Assembly (NCBI GenBank): GCA_002480565.1
Contig: DLCK01000076.1
Location: 1 to 64,000 of the forward strand
Origin: Phycisphaerales bacterium UBA7800
GTDB lineage: Bacteria; Planctomycetota; Phycisphaerae; Phycisphaerales; Phycisphaeraceae
Reading direction: 5' to 3'
DNA length: 64,000 nucleotides
Positions 36,263 through 44,669 of this stretch are shown piece after piece. The notes below the pieces were generated by a model, which saw only the letters and a program-made list of their open reading frames with translations, did no database searches and was not told the origin of the DNA. Both the position numbers and the translations under genes were made by a program. The stretch's first letter is position 1; every line of letters begins with the position of its first letter.

Positions 36263-37438
36263 ATGGATTTAAATTTTTCCAAGCCCTGGCTGGATGATCT
36301 AAAAAAAGATCTTGACCAACGCCAGTCGCTATCGCTCTATCGCCAACTCATTGCCAGCGAGCAGCATGGGCCGACGCTTGTTCGTGATGGTCGTAAGCTT
36401 CTGAATTTGGCAGGTAACGACTATCTCGGACTTGGGTCTCATCCTGACATTAAAGCTGCGGCGATCAATGCGATCCAAAATCAAGGTATTGGTAGTGGAG
36501 CCAGCAAACTGGTCACAGGTCACTCGCCGCAAACGACCGAGATGGAATTGGAATTTGCAGCTTTTAAACATGCTCAAGCCGCCCTGCTTTTCCCCACGGG
36601 TTACATGGCCAATCTTGGTGTGATCACTTCATTAGCTGGTGATGACGATGTGATCCTCATTGATAAACTCACCCATGCCAGTCTCATTGATGCGGCCCGT
36701 TCAAGCAGTGCAACGGTTCGTGTTTTCCCGCATGGCAATATGGATAAACTCGCCAGACTCCTGGAACGAAACAAAGCGTGTCGCAGGCGGTTGATCGTCA
36801 CCGATTCAGTCTTCTCCATGGATGGTGATGTGGCTGACTTGCCTGCAATTTGTGACTTGGCAAAACAGTATGATGCGATCACCATTGTCGATGAAGCGCA
36901 TGGCACAGGTGTCTTGGGGGAACATGGCAGCGGACTCTGCGAGTTGCAAAATGTTCAGCAGCAGATCGACGTTGTTATTTCCACTGCCAGCAAAGCAATG
37001 GGTTCACTAGGTGGGATTGTCACAGCCAATCGCATCATCATCGACACATTAATTAACAATGCTCGAAGTCTGATTTACACCACCGCCCCGCCACCCTCAC
37101 AAGTCGCATCCATCCAAGCAGCAATCAAGGTGATCAAGCTTGAGCCCTGGCGACGTCAGCGTGTGACTGCGATGAGTAAACAAGTTCGTGATGCGGTGAA
37201 AGAGTTGGGCTATGCGTTACCCGAATGTGATGTGCCAACGCCGATTATCCCTTTGATTACAGGTTCAGCAGAGGCAGCCGTTCAACTTAGCGAACACCTT
37301 AATAAACATGGCATTCACGCTCCTGCCATCCGCCCGCCGACTGTCGCGCCCAATAGCTCACGTGTGCGGATCAGTCTTCGGTGTGACCTGACGGATGAAC
37401 ATGTGAGTCAACTCATGGATGCTCTAAAAAATACATGA
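36263..37438 (+). CDS. bioF: 8-amino-7-oxononanoate synthase-like PLP enzyme
   Basis: The protein has 391 residues from ATG 36263. It is an alpha-oxoamine synthase; the BioF reaction joins pimeloyl-ACP/CoA with alanine in biotin synthesis. Seen: NLAGNDYLGLGSHPDIK, GSGASKLVTGHS, FPTGYMANLGVI, DSVFSMDGDVADL, VDEAHGTGVLGEHG, and the PLP lysine in STASKAMGSLGG. Kbl (2-amino-3-ketobutyrate ligase) is a close alternative, but SGASKLVTGH and APAIRPPTVAP favour BioF. No other biotin gene is nearby. Confidence 0.88.
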   Translation: MDLNFSKPWLDDLKKDLDQRQSLSLYRQLIASEQHGPTLVRDGRKLLNLAGNDYLGLGSHPDIKAAAINAIQNQGIGSGASKLVTGHSPQTTEMELEFAAFKHAQAALLFPTGYMANLGVITSLAGDDDVILIDKLTHASLIDAARSSSATVRVFPHGNMDKLARLLERNKACRRRLIVTDSVFSMDGDVADLPAICDLAKQYDAITIVDEAHGTGVLGEHGSGLCELQNVQQQIDVVISTASKAMGSLGGIVTANRIIIDTLINNARSLIYTTAPPPSQVASIQAAIKVIKLEPWRRQRVTAMSKQVRDAVKELGYALPECDVPTPIIPLITGSAEAAVQLSEHLNKHGIHAPAIRPPTVAPNSSRVRISLRCDLTDEHVSQLMDALKNT

Positions 37439-37516
37439 AGAACATTTTGTCATGATTCAAATGTCAGTTGTGATATTTGTCTGAACGGATCATTTTGAAA
37501 ATAAAGTGACTGCAAT

Positions 37517-37850
37517 ATGGCCTATGACGAGGGACTAGCTGAGCGGCTTGATGTGTTACTCGATGATGTGCCAGGATTGGTGGTCACTCACATGTTCGGC
37601 GGATATGGATTCCTGCACAATGGCAACATGTGTGTTGGCATCTGGAAAGATTCACTTGTGATTCGCATCGGTATTGAAGCTGCAAAAAAAAATTGAAAGC
37701 TATCCAGGTGTCGGGCCATTTGATATCACAGGACGTGCAATGCAAGGCTGGACGCTGGTTGCTCCCGAAGGTTTGACCGAAGATGAACAACTTAAAATGT
37801 ACGTTGAAATGAGTTTGGATTTCGTTGAAACCTTGCCAACGAAAAAATAA
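37517..37850 (+). pseudogene. TfoX N-terminal domain protein, frame broken at an A9 tract
   Basis: ATG 37517 opens MAYDEGLAERLDVLL followed by VVTHMFGGYGFLHNGNMCVG and IWKDSLVIRIGIEAAKK, a TfoX-N pattern. The frame hits TGA right after nine A residues (37684-37692). Skipping one A restores an open frame with ESYPGVGPFDITGRAMQGW, LVAPEGLTEDEQ and SLDFVETLPTKK, the expected remainder of the ~110-residue domain. Both halves look unmutated otherwise. It may be a recent pseudogene, a read error in a homopolymer, or a gene using transcriptional slippage or frameshifting. In proteobacteria TfoX links to competence; its role here is unknown. Confidence 0.75.
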
Positions 37851-37858
37851 AAAAAGGA

Positions 37859-37888
37859 CAGGCCGTCTCATAGAACTGAGACGGCCTG
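37859..37888 (-). terminator. Terminator of the 49-residue membrane protein gene
   Basis: A perfect 11-bp stem, AGGCCGTCTCA (37860-37870) and TGAGACGGCCT (37877-37887) plus a C-G pair, with a 6-base loop. The U run is on the minus strand (A-rich 37842-37855 on plus), so it ends leftward transcription, about 107 bases after the small gene. On the plus strand no T run follows. Confidence 0.7.
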
Positions 37889-37994
37889 GATTCCTCTGTA
37901 GTGCTCCACCGGTGGATATAACGATCCACTGACTCCGTGGTGAATACACTTCGCCGTTGTATTGTTTCAGGTCGCTGACCTGTATATTTTTTGA

Positions 37995-38144
37995 TCAGTT
38001 AAGTGTGAGCATCATGGCCAAAATACCAGCTACCAGCAGTCCAACTGCAATTGATGCAGGGCCGCTGCCGTATCGCAAATAGGCAAATCGACGAGACTGA
38101 ATCTCGACATTTGTCCCAGTTTGTTGAGGCTGATGATTTGTCAT
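37995..38144 (-). CDS. Small membrane protein (49 residues) behind a Fur-box-like operator
   Basis: ATG 38144 is preceded by AGGAGT with six bases spacing. The protein reads MTNHQPQQTGTNVEIQSRRF then AYLRYGSGP and a single membrane helix (SIAVGLLVAGILAMMLTLN) to the end. It has its own promoter with a TTGACA -35 box, an operator-like palindrome and a terminator, so it is a complete transcription unit despite its size. No family is recognised. If the operator is a true Fur box, the protein is made when iron is scarce and may help a membrane iron-transport system. Confidence 0.65.
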   Translation of the reverse strand: MTNHQPQQTGTNVEIQSRRFAYLRYGSGPASIAVGLLVAGILAMMLTLN

Positions 38145-38169
38145 CACTTGACTCCTATCTGTTTAGTTA

Positions 38170-38222
38170 TTGAGAATTACTCTCAACAAGAATTATGATA
38201 CCTTATTGAGATTCAATGTCAA
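38170..38222 (-). promoter_or_regulatory. Promoter with Fur-box-like palindrome
   Basis: On the minus strand TTGACA (38217-38222) and TATCAT (38195-38200) are 16 bases apart. TTGAGAATTACTCTCAA (38170-38186) is a 17-base palindrome differing by one base from the 7-1-7 Fur form TTGAGAATNATTCTCAA, and lies just downstream of the expected start. TATTGAGATTCAATGTCAATA (38204-38224) overlaps the -35 box, and a third TTTGAGA...TCTCAAA pair lies at 38240-38266. Three related inverted repeats suggest a tightly controlled promoter. Confidence 0.55.
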
Positions 38223-38303
38223 TAAGAAAACAGAGTTAATTTGAGAAAAAATGATTTAATCTCAAATCTTTGCTTCCCGAGTGATAAGTTGGTTGTGAAT
38301 CGC

Positions 38304-38337
38304 TAAAAAAACAGGATGAACCTGATGTTCATCCTGT
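38304..38337 (-). terminator. Terminator of the DUF2203 gene
   Basis: ACAGGATGAAC (38311-38321) pairs with GTTCATCCTGT (38327-38337), 11 bp, 5-base loop. On the minus strand a T run (A run 38305-38311 on plus) follows. It lies about 85 bases beyond the gene's stop. Confidence 0.8.
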
Positions 38338-38420
38338 TTAGCAATTTATTAGGTTTGATAACGTCTCTGCTGAGGCAAAAGCATCAGTAACAGAGATCAT
38401 GGTTTGCAGATGGCTCTAAT

Positions 38421-38873
38421 TTATGCGGCTTGTTCACGCGGTTGGTCGTCATCAAGCATGGCCACATTCTGGCGTCCGGCGAAACCTGCATCGGTTTCGT
38501 GCCAGGCTTCGACATGATCATCTTTAAACTGCCAGCAAAGGTAGATTTCACGATCATCATGAACCGATGGGAAGTCAATAAGACCTCTTTCAAAGTCCTT
38601 GAGTTCAACACCGACCAAGTGCAGCTCGTCTACCAATTCACTGAGTCGATCCATAGTGGTTTCGTACTCGGCTTCAAGGTGTTCGCGACTGTCAAATTCA
38701 TCGGGTTTCTCAATGCGACGACGAATGTCGACGACATGGGCATAACAGTCCATCAGATCACGAGTGACCGGTCGGACATAGGCCAGTGCCTGGTTAGCCT
38801 CGGTCACAGTAAAGTATTTTTTACCGGCCTTGGGGGCACGTGAGAGGGTCAATGCTGCATTCTGGGTTGCCAT
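38421..38873 (-). CDS. DUF2203 family protein
   Basis: The protein has 150 residues from ATG 38873 with AAAGGGA upstream; a longer frame adds 20 residues without support. KYFTVTEANQALAYVRPV is the family's start, a long helical region follows (DIRRRIEKPDEFDSREHLEAE as part of a coiled segment), then the diagnostic ELKDFERGLIDFPSVHDDRE, YLCWQFKDDHVEAWHETDAGFAGRQ. DUF2203 proteins are small and of unknown function, found in many Gram-positives and planctomycetes. It is a single-gene unit with its own terminator. Confidence 0.85.
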   Translation of the reverse strand: MATQNAALTLSRAPKAGKKYFTVTEANQALAYVRPVTRDLMDCYAHVVDIRRRIEKPDEFDSREHLEAEYETTMDRLSELVDELHLVGVELKDFERGLIDFPSVHDDREIYLCWQFKDDHVEAWHETDAGFAGRQNVAMLDDDQPREQAA

Positions 38874-39093
38874 TTGCGTCCCTTTACGTATGTACTTTGG
38901 ACAGTTGAACCATGCAATACGGCAAGGATTCAAGCAAGGCCCAAGTCACTTATTCCCTACCTATTACATCGGCCAATCGGTACAAACTATTTCAATATTC
39001 CAGCCGATATTTTTCCACAAAAGTAAAATTTGACCTTAAACATGCTCTGAGGAGTCAGATGCAACGCAAATCAAGCGGTATGATGTGCAACTT

Positions 39094-39780
39094 ATGACAC
39101 ATGCTGATTCACAGATATTGCCTGATACAGAGAGAGTTTTGCCACCTGTATTTGATTGGTTTTTTGCTTCAGCGAAGCGATTAACAGTTCTCATTGTTCT
39201 GGCCGTGACCGCTGGAACGATTTGTTATTTTGCAGTCGATCGCCCGTTGGCAAAATGGGCGGATACCTTGAGCCTGTCAGTAAATCAGTTATGGCAGATC
39301 GTCACACGAATTGGACTGTCAGAATGGTATCTGGTGACCAGCGGATTTCTGCTGTTTGTCTACAAGCTCATTACGCGGGATCCCCTGCCTGCATGGCGTA
39401 GCGCAGTGGTACTTTGCTGCATCGGTGGCAGTGGATTGACGGTGAATCTTTTGAAATGGATTTTTGGCCGTTACCGTCCGCCAATGCTATTGACCGAGGA
39501 TCAATTTGGTTTTGCGTTCTTTGAAAATGGATACATGGTCCATTCGTTCCCATCTGGTCACTCGGCAACGGCCGCATCATTGGTGGTTTTGGGTTGCATG
39601 TTCATACCACGATTGAGATGGCTATGGCTGGTCATGGGCTTGCTCATCGCGATGAGTCGGATTTTTGTCGGGGCTCATTTTGCCAGTGACATCATCGCAG
39701 GCTGGATCGTTGGATTAATCTTCAGCATTTACGTTTGTCGCAAGCTCAAAGCACCCGTTGCGTCGGTCATTACGGATTGA
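39094..39780 (+). CDS. PAP2-family membrane phosphatase
   Basis: The protein has 228 residues from ATG 39094; a GTG three codons earlier is possible. Five or six membrane helices carry the three phosphatase motifs: KWIFGRYRP (C1), FPSGHSATAASL (C2) and SRIFVGAHFASDIIAG (C3) with the catalytic His. Members dephosphorylate undecaprenyl pyrophosphate, phosphatidic acid or phosphatidylglycerol phosphate. The substrate is not evident. Its last 11 bases overlap the end of the convergent TlpA-type gene. Confidence 0.9.
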   Translation: MTHADSQILPDTERVLPPVFDWFFASAKRLTVLIVLAVTAGTICYFAVDRPLAKWADTLSLSVNQLWQIVTRIGLSEWYLVTSGFLLFVYKLITRDPLPAWRSAVVLCCIGGSGLTVNLLKWIFGRYRPPMLLTEDQFGFAFFENGYMVHSFPSGHSATAASLVVLGCMFIPRLRWLWLVMGLLIAMSRIFVGAHFASDIIAGWIVGLIFSIYVCRKLKAPVASVITD

Positions 39781-41005
39781 CACCCAATGCTGTTGCAATT
39801 TCTTCACGCCATGCATCAGCAATACGCGGTGAAAACCCTTGAAAGATGCGTTGGATTTTACCATCCACAATGATCACAGTTTGCGGGATGGAATAGGCAC
39901 GATACATGGCAGTCGTGTTCCCCGTGTCATCAAGAAGTACGGGTAAAGTCCATCCCTGTTTGTCAATAAATTCCTGAACCAACTCAGGATCTTCTTTCTG
40001 ATTAATTGTCAGTACTGTCACATCCAAGTTGTTGTCTTGGGCCCATTGATTAAGTTTGATCACATATGGCATAGAGGCTTTACACGGGCCACATGTTGTC
40101 GACCAGAAGTCAAGTACGACAACTTTTGTTTTGAGTTTGTTTGAATCGATGACATTGCCATTGAGAGTTTTAAGAGCAAAATGTGGTGCAACTTTGTCTA
40201 ATAGTGGCTCAGTTGAATGTGCATCTTCAATCAATGCTTTAAGTGATGGCATTGAACGGCTGTTTGTAGTGTCGATTGTAAATAGATCACTTTCCCATTT
40301 ATTGGGTTGTGAGTACTGCATTTGAATATCAAAGATTGACGTTGTTTTTTCCTCTTCAGGCGTTAGTCCACGCATAGTCAAAACGGCATGACGTATAAGA
40401 CTGGTATCGTTGTCAATGGTTAGTCTGAGATCCATTTTGGGGAGTTTTAATTCCAATGTGGTTTGGTCTTGAGGATCATCTTTGCCTACGGGAAGAATAT
40501 TAAATCGCATACGTTTAAGAAAAAGTTGGATTTCCGTACCAAAATACAGTGATAGGTCTGGAGTCCACAGTAGTATTGGGAACATCGGCCAGTTTTTTTG
40601 AATCAAAACCGGATCCAAAGGATTGATGTTGTCAATTTGAACATGCGTCCCGACACTTGGGATGATAGTTGATTTTAAGGTGTTGTCTTTGGCAACGATC
40701 TTTAATTGGGAGTTCCAAATGGCAATGGATTTGTTGGAACGATCAAGTGCGATATTTACCTCATGCTTGGATTTTTGACTAACTGCTCCAACAGTATCAT
40801 GGATATTGACGGTTTTGTGAACTTGGTAATCATCGAGCTTTCGATAGGTGTCGATAATTTTCTGTTGCAGATCAAAGTTGGTGATCACATCTTTGGCTAG
40901 GAACTGTGGCGTTGTGTTTTCTTGAGCTTGTGTTTGCGTTGTGAACGTGAGTGTAAAGAAGCTTGTGAAAAGTAAGACGTAATATAGATTCCAATGAGTG
41001 CGCAT
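39770..41005 (-). CDS. Exported LolA-like / TlpA thioredoxin fusion, active CGPC site
   Basis: The protein has 411 residues. A signal peptide (YYVLLFTSFFTLTFTTQTQAQA-like, cut near residue 28) is followed by a ~220-residue beta-rich domain resembling LolA/DUF2092 proteins (IDTYRKLDDYQVHKTV, LKLPKMDLRLTIDNDTSLI) and, from ~270, a TlpA/ResA-type thioredoxin domain: APHFALKTLNGNVIDSNKL, VVLDFWSTTCGPCKASMPYV, and cis-Pro in YSIPQTVII. It probably reduces disulfides or carries out thiol exchange in the periplasm. The next gene upstream (41099-42310) is a paralogue that has lost this active site. LolA-TlpA fusions are common in planctomycetes. Confidence 0.88.
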   Translation of the reverse strand: MRTHWNLYYVLLFTSFFTLTFTTQTQAQENTTPQFLAKDVITNFDLQQKIIDTYRKLDDYQVHKTVNIHDTVGAVSQKSKHEVNIALDRSNKSIAIWNSQLKIVAKDNTLKSTIIPSVGTHVQIDNINPLDPVLIQKNWPMFPILLWTPDLSLYFGTEIQLFLKRMRFNILPVGKDDPQDQTTLELKLPKMDLRLTIDNDTSLIRHAVLTMRGLTPEEEKTTSIFDIQMQYSQPNKWESDLFTIDTTNSRSMPSLKALIEDAHSTEPLLDKVAPHFALKTLNGNVIDSNKLKTKVVVLDFWSTTCGPCKASMPYVIKLNQWAQDNNLDVTVLTINQKEDPELVQEFIDKQGWTLPVLLDDTGNTTAMYRAYSIPQTVIIVDGKIQRIFQGFSPRIADAWREEIATALGVNP

Positions 41006-41098
41006 GAAAAAACCTTAATTAGGATATAAACATCCCTGTAATTGTTTGGCGAGAAGCTTTAGGATACTACGCCAGAACAAACCTTGCATCCTGTTGGA

Positions 41099-42310
41099 TT
41101 ATTTCCGCGTAATGGAAACGGGCTTGCCTAGCAGGTCATTGATCTGAGCACGGAGGGTCGTTTCAAAGTCTGCAGGGTTACCGACATGAACGTGTCTAAC
41201 CATGCCGTTGGCAATGATGACGGTTTGTGGGATTGCTCCTACACGATAGGCATGAGCGACCTTGGCATTGGCATCAATGAGTACGGGTAAGTCCAATTGC
41301 TTGACCTGCCAGACCTGGCGGATGGTGTCTTCATCCTCACGCATGTTGACAGTTTTGACGGTGACGGATTTACCTTGGCTTTGTGCCCAATCCGAAAGTC
41401 GTTGCATGATTGGCAAGGTCTGGTAGACCGGCGGGCCTCCCCATGAAGCCCAGAAAAACAGAACCTGTACGTCCGACTCATCACGAGTAAGCAAATACAT
41501 GTTGTGCTGGCGATCTGTCAGCGAAATTGACGGCGCGGATTGATTTTCAAGTGCCAGTGCATCGACATCATTTGCGCCCAACAAACTTGACCAACTCTTC
41601 ACCGGCTGGGAATTGGTGGTGTCAAACGCAAACCACTCACGGTCGAATTGTTCGTTATGACGATTGATGGTGATGTTGTAACTGTATGTGGCAGGTCCAA
41701 CATGACTGGCACGCTGAACAATGGCTTGGCGTTCGAGTGTCAGGGATTCAATTAAGACAGTGTTGGGATTTACGCGAAGTGTCATCTGGCCGTGACGGTT
41801 GTTCCACTGTAAGCCAGGTCTGCCCTGTATGTCAGGAGTCAGTGCTTTTACAGTCGCGCCTTGATCTATGGGATTACCCCCGAGTAGCAATCGCACATCG
41901 GGCATGATCTGGCGGATGAGAAAAGGTGCTTTGCTCTGAAGCGTGGCATCATCAATGGGATTTTCGAGCTTGATCTGCAGATGCCTGCCGGGAATCATAT
42001 CACTGCGGTATTGCAGGAAGCCCTCACTGCTGACGAGTTGCATGTCCGGGCGGTCAAAGAGCAAATTGCCTGAGGAGCGATCGAATGCGACCTGCAATTG
42101 CTGCATAAGTTGCCAGCGACCACCGTGTTCAGACTTGATAAATTGCACGGTGGCTTGATAGGTCTGCGTGTGTTGGTAAGCATTGTTGATGCGGTCCAAC
42201 AGTGTCTGCGCAGCTTCATCCATGGCCGCATGAGTCGGCGTGGTTTGTATGCTCTGCACCAAAATCAGAAGTAATCCAAACAGAAAGGCCCGGCATGTCA
42301 TCCTTGACAT
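41099..42310 (-). CDS. Exported LolA-like / thioredoxin-fold paralogue lacking the redox cysteines
   Basis: The protein has 403 residues from ATG 42310, chosen because GGAGG lies seven bases upstream. The signal peptide MSRMTCRAFLFGLLLILVQS ends in THA. The domain order equals that of the gene at 39770-41005. In the thioredoxin domain the expected WCGPC is WGGPPVY (in FFWASWGGPPVYQTLP), so both cysteines are gone while the fold around it (LFFWASW, GAIPQTVIIANG) persists. It cannot act as an oxidoreductase; a binding or scaffold role, or regulation of its paralogue, is likely. The two genes are tandem, 93 bases apart. Confidence 0.85.
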   Translation of the reverse strand: MSRMTCRAFLFGLLLILVQSIQTTPTHAAMDEAAQTLLDRINNAYQHTQTYQATVQFIKSEHGGRWQLMQQLQVAFDRSSGNLLFDRPDMQLVSSEGFLQYRSDMIPGRHLQIKLENPIDDATLQSKAPFLIRQIMPDVRLLLGGNPIDQGATVKALTPDIQGRPGLQWNNRHGQMTLRVNPNTVLIESLTLERQAIVQRASHVGPATYSYNITINRHNEQFDREWFAFDTTNSQPVKSWSSLLGANDVDALALENQSAPSISLTDRQHNMYLLTRDESDVQVLFFWASWGGPPVYQTLPIMQRLSDWAQSQGKSVTVKTVNMREDEDTIRQVWQVKQLDLPVLIDANAKVAHAYRVGAIPQTVIIANGMVRHVHVGNPADFETTLRAQINDLLGKPVSITRK

Positions 42311-42670
42311 AGACCATCCTCCAAATCCATTGGGGTGATAATTATCAGACCTTATCATATGTCCAAGTCGTTTGATAAACAATGTTGATTACCATATTAA
42401 CGCTGACAAAATCCATTCAACTCATAACCATGACTATTTGTAGAGATACGCATAGTTGGCACAACTCTGACAACCGTTGTATCTGACTGGATTAGGATAG
42501 AATCGATATACCTTGCAAATGTTTCACTTGTCAGATCATTCAGCCTCCGCTACGATCCCTTTTCTGTCTTGGTTTGTGGCCTATGTGCGTTGTCAAGCAA
42601 TAGGAAAAGCAGACCATAATGGCTTTTGAAACTTGATGTCTCATTGACTTAGAGAAGGAATAGGAATCTC
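42311..42670. other. Intergenic region before ATP sulfurylase
   Basis: A 360-base stretch between divergent units. It contains the leader of the LolA/TlpA gene on the left and that of sat on the right, with AGAAGGA before the sat start. I see no convincing -35/-10 pair with good spacing, no riboswitch and no further gene. Confidence 0.4.
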
Positions 42671-43927
42671 ATGACTGACCTCATCGCCCCGCATGGTGGC
42701 CTCGACGCCCCGGTTTGCCGCACGATTGCCGCTGACAAGGTTGACGCATTTAAGGCCGAAGCTGCTGCCCTGCCCAAGGTGCCGGTATCCGCCGCCGACC
42801 TGTCCACCGTCTACCGCATCGCCGACGGAACCCTTAGCCCCCTGACCGGTCCGATGACCAAAGCCGTCTTCGACCGCGTGCTTGATGAAAAAGTCATTGC
42901 TTCCAACGGCAAAGATTATGCCTGGACCATTCCTTTGAGCCTGCCCGTGACCGCTGAACTGGCTGCCACTCTCAAAGCCGGTACCAAGGTTGCCCTGACC
43001 AACGAAGCTGGCGAAGACGTTGCCATCCTCGACATCACCGACGTCTTTGAATGGGATAAGCCCCGTTACCTCAAAGCCGTCTACGGCACCGATCGTACCG
43101 ATCACCCCGGCGCCGACATGGTTCTCGTCAAAGACGCAGCCAACAGTCACCTGCTTGGTGGTGAACTCACTGCCCTGCCGCAGCCCAAGAACGCTGCGTT
43201 TGGTAAGTACGTGCTCACCCCCCGTGAAGTCCGCAGCTTCATCGCTTCGAAGGGTTGGGATGCCGTCGTTGCGTTCCAGACTCGTAACCCCCTTCACCGT
43301 GCACATGAGTACGCTTTGGTCTACGGTTTGGAAACGCTGCTCAAGGCTGGCAAGAATGCCGGTGCCGTGCTCAACCCACTGGTCGGCGAAACCAAGGGCG
43401 ACGACGTCTCCGCTGAAATCCGTATGGAAACCTACGAAAAGCTCATCGCTGACGGCGAAATGGGCCAAGGCGACAGTGATAAGGAACTGTGGACCAAGCT
43501 TGGTGAAACCGTCCCCCAACGCGTTGCACTGCTTGGTGTCGACATCAAGATGTTCTACGGCGGACCTTCCGAAGCAGTCATGCACGGCATCTACCGTCAG
43601 AACATGGGCTACACCAACATCATCATCGGCCGTAAACATGCTGATGCACCCTTTGCTGACGGTACCGCCATCTGGGGTGACTTTGATGCACAGGAAATCT
43701 TCACCAAGCTCAGCGGTGACCTGCAAATCCAGCCCGTCAATGTCGGCTTTGCAGCTTACTACGAATCCCTTGGTCGCGTTGACCTGATGGAAAACCACAA
43801 AGAAGAAAAACCCGTCTTCATCTCCGGCAAGCAAGTCCGTTCGACTCTCCAAGCTGGCGAACAAGTCGACGACCGCATCATGCGTCCAAGCACCAGCGCG
43901 ATCCTCGCTGCTGCCATGAAGCAGTAA
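42671..43927 (+). CDS. sat: Sulfate adenylyltransferase (ATP sulfurylase, homo-oligomeric type)
   Basis: The protein has 418 residues. It activates sulfate to APS, or runs in reverse in sulfur oxidation. The PUA-like N-terminal domain (LSPLTGPMTKAVFDRVL) precedes the catalytic domain with QTRNPLHRAHEYAL, NPLVGETKGDDVSAEIRMETYE, GRKHADAP, and FISGKQVRSTLQAGE. Codon use is strongly biased like enolase, implying high expression. No cys or apr gene follows; a good terminator does. The homo-oligomeric Sat is the type used by dissimilatory and many assimilatory bacteria; the pathway cannot be decided from this window. Confidence 0.94.
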   Translation: MTDLIAPHGGLDAPVCRTIAADKVDAFKAEAAALPKVPVSAADLSTVYRIADGTLSPLTGPMTKAVFDRVLDEKVIASNGKDYAWTIPLSLPVTAELAATLKAGTKVALTNEAGEDVAILDITDVFEWDKPRYLKAVYGTDRTDHPGADMVLVKDAANSHLLGGELTALPQPKNAAFGKYVLTPREVRSFIASKGWDAVVAFQTRNPLHRAHEYALVYGLETLLKAGKNAGAVLNPLVGETKGDDVSAEIRMETYEKLIADGEMGQGDSDKELWTKLGETVPQRVALLGVDIKMFYGGPSEAVMHGIYRQNMGYTNIIIGRKHADAPFADGTAIWGDFDAQEIFTKLSGDLQIQPVNVGFAAYYESLGRVDLMENHKEEKPVFISGKQVRSTLQAGEQVDDRIMRPSTSAILAAAMKQ

Positions 43928-43951
43928 TGCGATAAGACAATTAAAAATTCA

Positions 43952-43986
43952 AAAACCCTCATCGGTGATCCGGTGAGGGTTTTTTA
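43952..43986 (+). terminator. Terminator of sat
   Basis: ACCCTCATCGG pairs with CCGGTGAGGGT (one G-T pair) around the loop TGAT, with A residues before and a T run after (43980-43985). Confidence 0.85.
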
Positions 43987-44013
43987 TAAGTTTGTTTAAA
44001 GAGATTGTTTCAT

Positions 44014-44114
44014 GGGGACGGCCCGTGCAGAATCGCCAAGCCTCATCTGCAGGCTTGCGCCGGGAATGACACAAGCCAACAGATGAGGCTTGCCGATTCT
44101 GTTGGGCCGTCCCC
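44014..44114. repeat. 100-bp palindromic REP/BIME element, left of the RAYT gene
   Basis: The element is its own inverted repeat: GGGGACGGCCC (44014-44024) with GGGCCGTCCCC at the far end; CAGAATCG with CGATTCTG; CAAGCCTCATCTG with CAGATGAGGCTTG; GGCTTG with CAAGCC at the tip. The loop is about GCGCCGGGAATGACA. The same building blocks recur at 44670-44788. Confidence 0.85.
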
Positions 44115-44123
44115 TGAAAGTTT

Positions 44124-44657
44124 TCAATCATTATAATACTGCCCGGATTTGTACGACCACACCCAGGCTTTACGATGCCTGAGAATATATTGATATACCG
44201 CCCGTTGATGGGCTTTGTTTTTAACCGGTTCGTAATTCCCACCACGCGCCCAGATACGGCCGGGCATTTGATCTCGTATCGCGGTCGATGCCGAGCGTTT
44301 TAATTTACCCGTAATCTTTTTTATTTCTGGTAAGTCATCAGGCAATTCAACCAGCACATGAACGTGCATGGCACAACAAGCTGCCACGACACATCGATGA
44401 TCCAATTGGTGTAATTTTTCATAAATGCTGCGTAGAACAATTTGCCGATGGGCTTGCTCAAGCAATACAGGTCGACCACTGATTTGTCTGGCATGCTCGT
44501 TGAGCTTGGCGTATTCGCCAGCCGGCGGTGGATTGCGATGATCACCGGAACTATGCAATTTGTGATGACGGTCCCGAAACCCACGCGGATCACCGGGAAG
44601 CCAACTGTTGTGCGTGCCGAAGGTCAAATGACGCCATTGTTTCCCGGGAAGAGGCAT
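44124..44657 (-). CDS. REP-associated tyrosine transposase (RAYT, Y1/HUH family)
   Basis: The protein has 177 residues from ATG 44657 (an upstream TTG lies in the flanking repeat). HUH motif MHVHVLVELP has His98 and His100; Tyr155 or Tyr157 in AVYQYILRH is the likely nucleophile. The N-terminal WLPGDPRGFRDRHH and HSSGDHRNPPPAGEY are typical of a RAYT group seen in planctomycetes. RAYTs are single-copy domesticated relatives of IS200/IS605 that cut at REP hairpins. Palindromes of matching sequence flank it on both sides, as expected. The frame is intact. Confidence 0.88.
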   Translation of the reverse strand: MPLPGKQWRHLTFGTHNSWLPGDPRGFRDRHHKLHSSGDHRNPPPAGEYAKLNEHARQISGRPVLLEQAHRQIVLRSIYEKLHQLDHRCVVAACCAMHVHVLVELPDDLPEIKKITGKLKRSASTAIRDQMPGRIWARGGNYEPVKNKAHQRAVYQYILRHRKAWVWSYKSGQYYND

Positions 44658-44669
44658 GACATATTTTAA

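Noticed and set aside
42641..43864. 407-codon open frame on the minus strand
   Set aside because: Antisense shadow of ATP sulfurylase caused by codon bias; low-complexity product.
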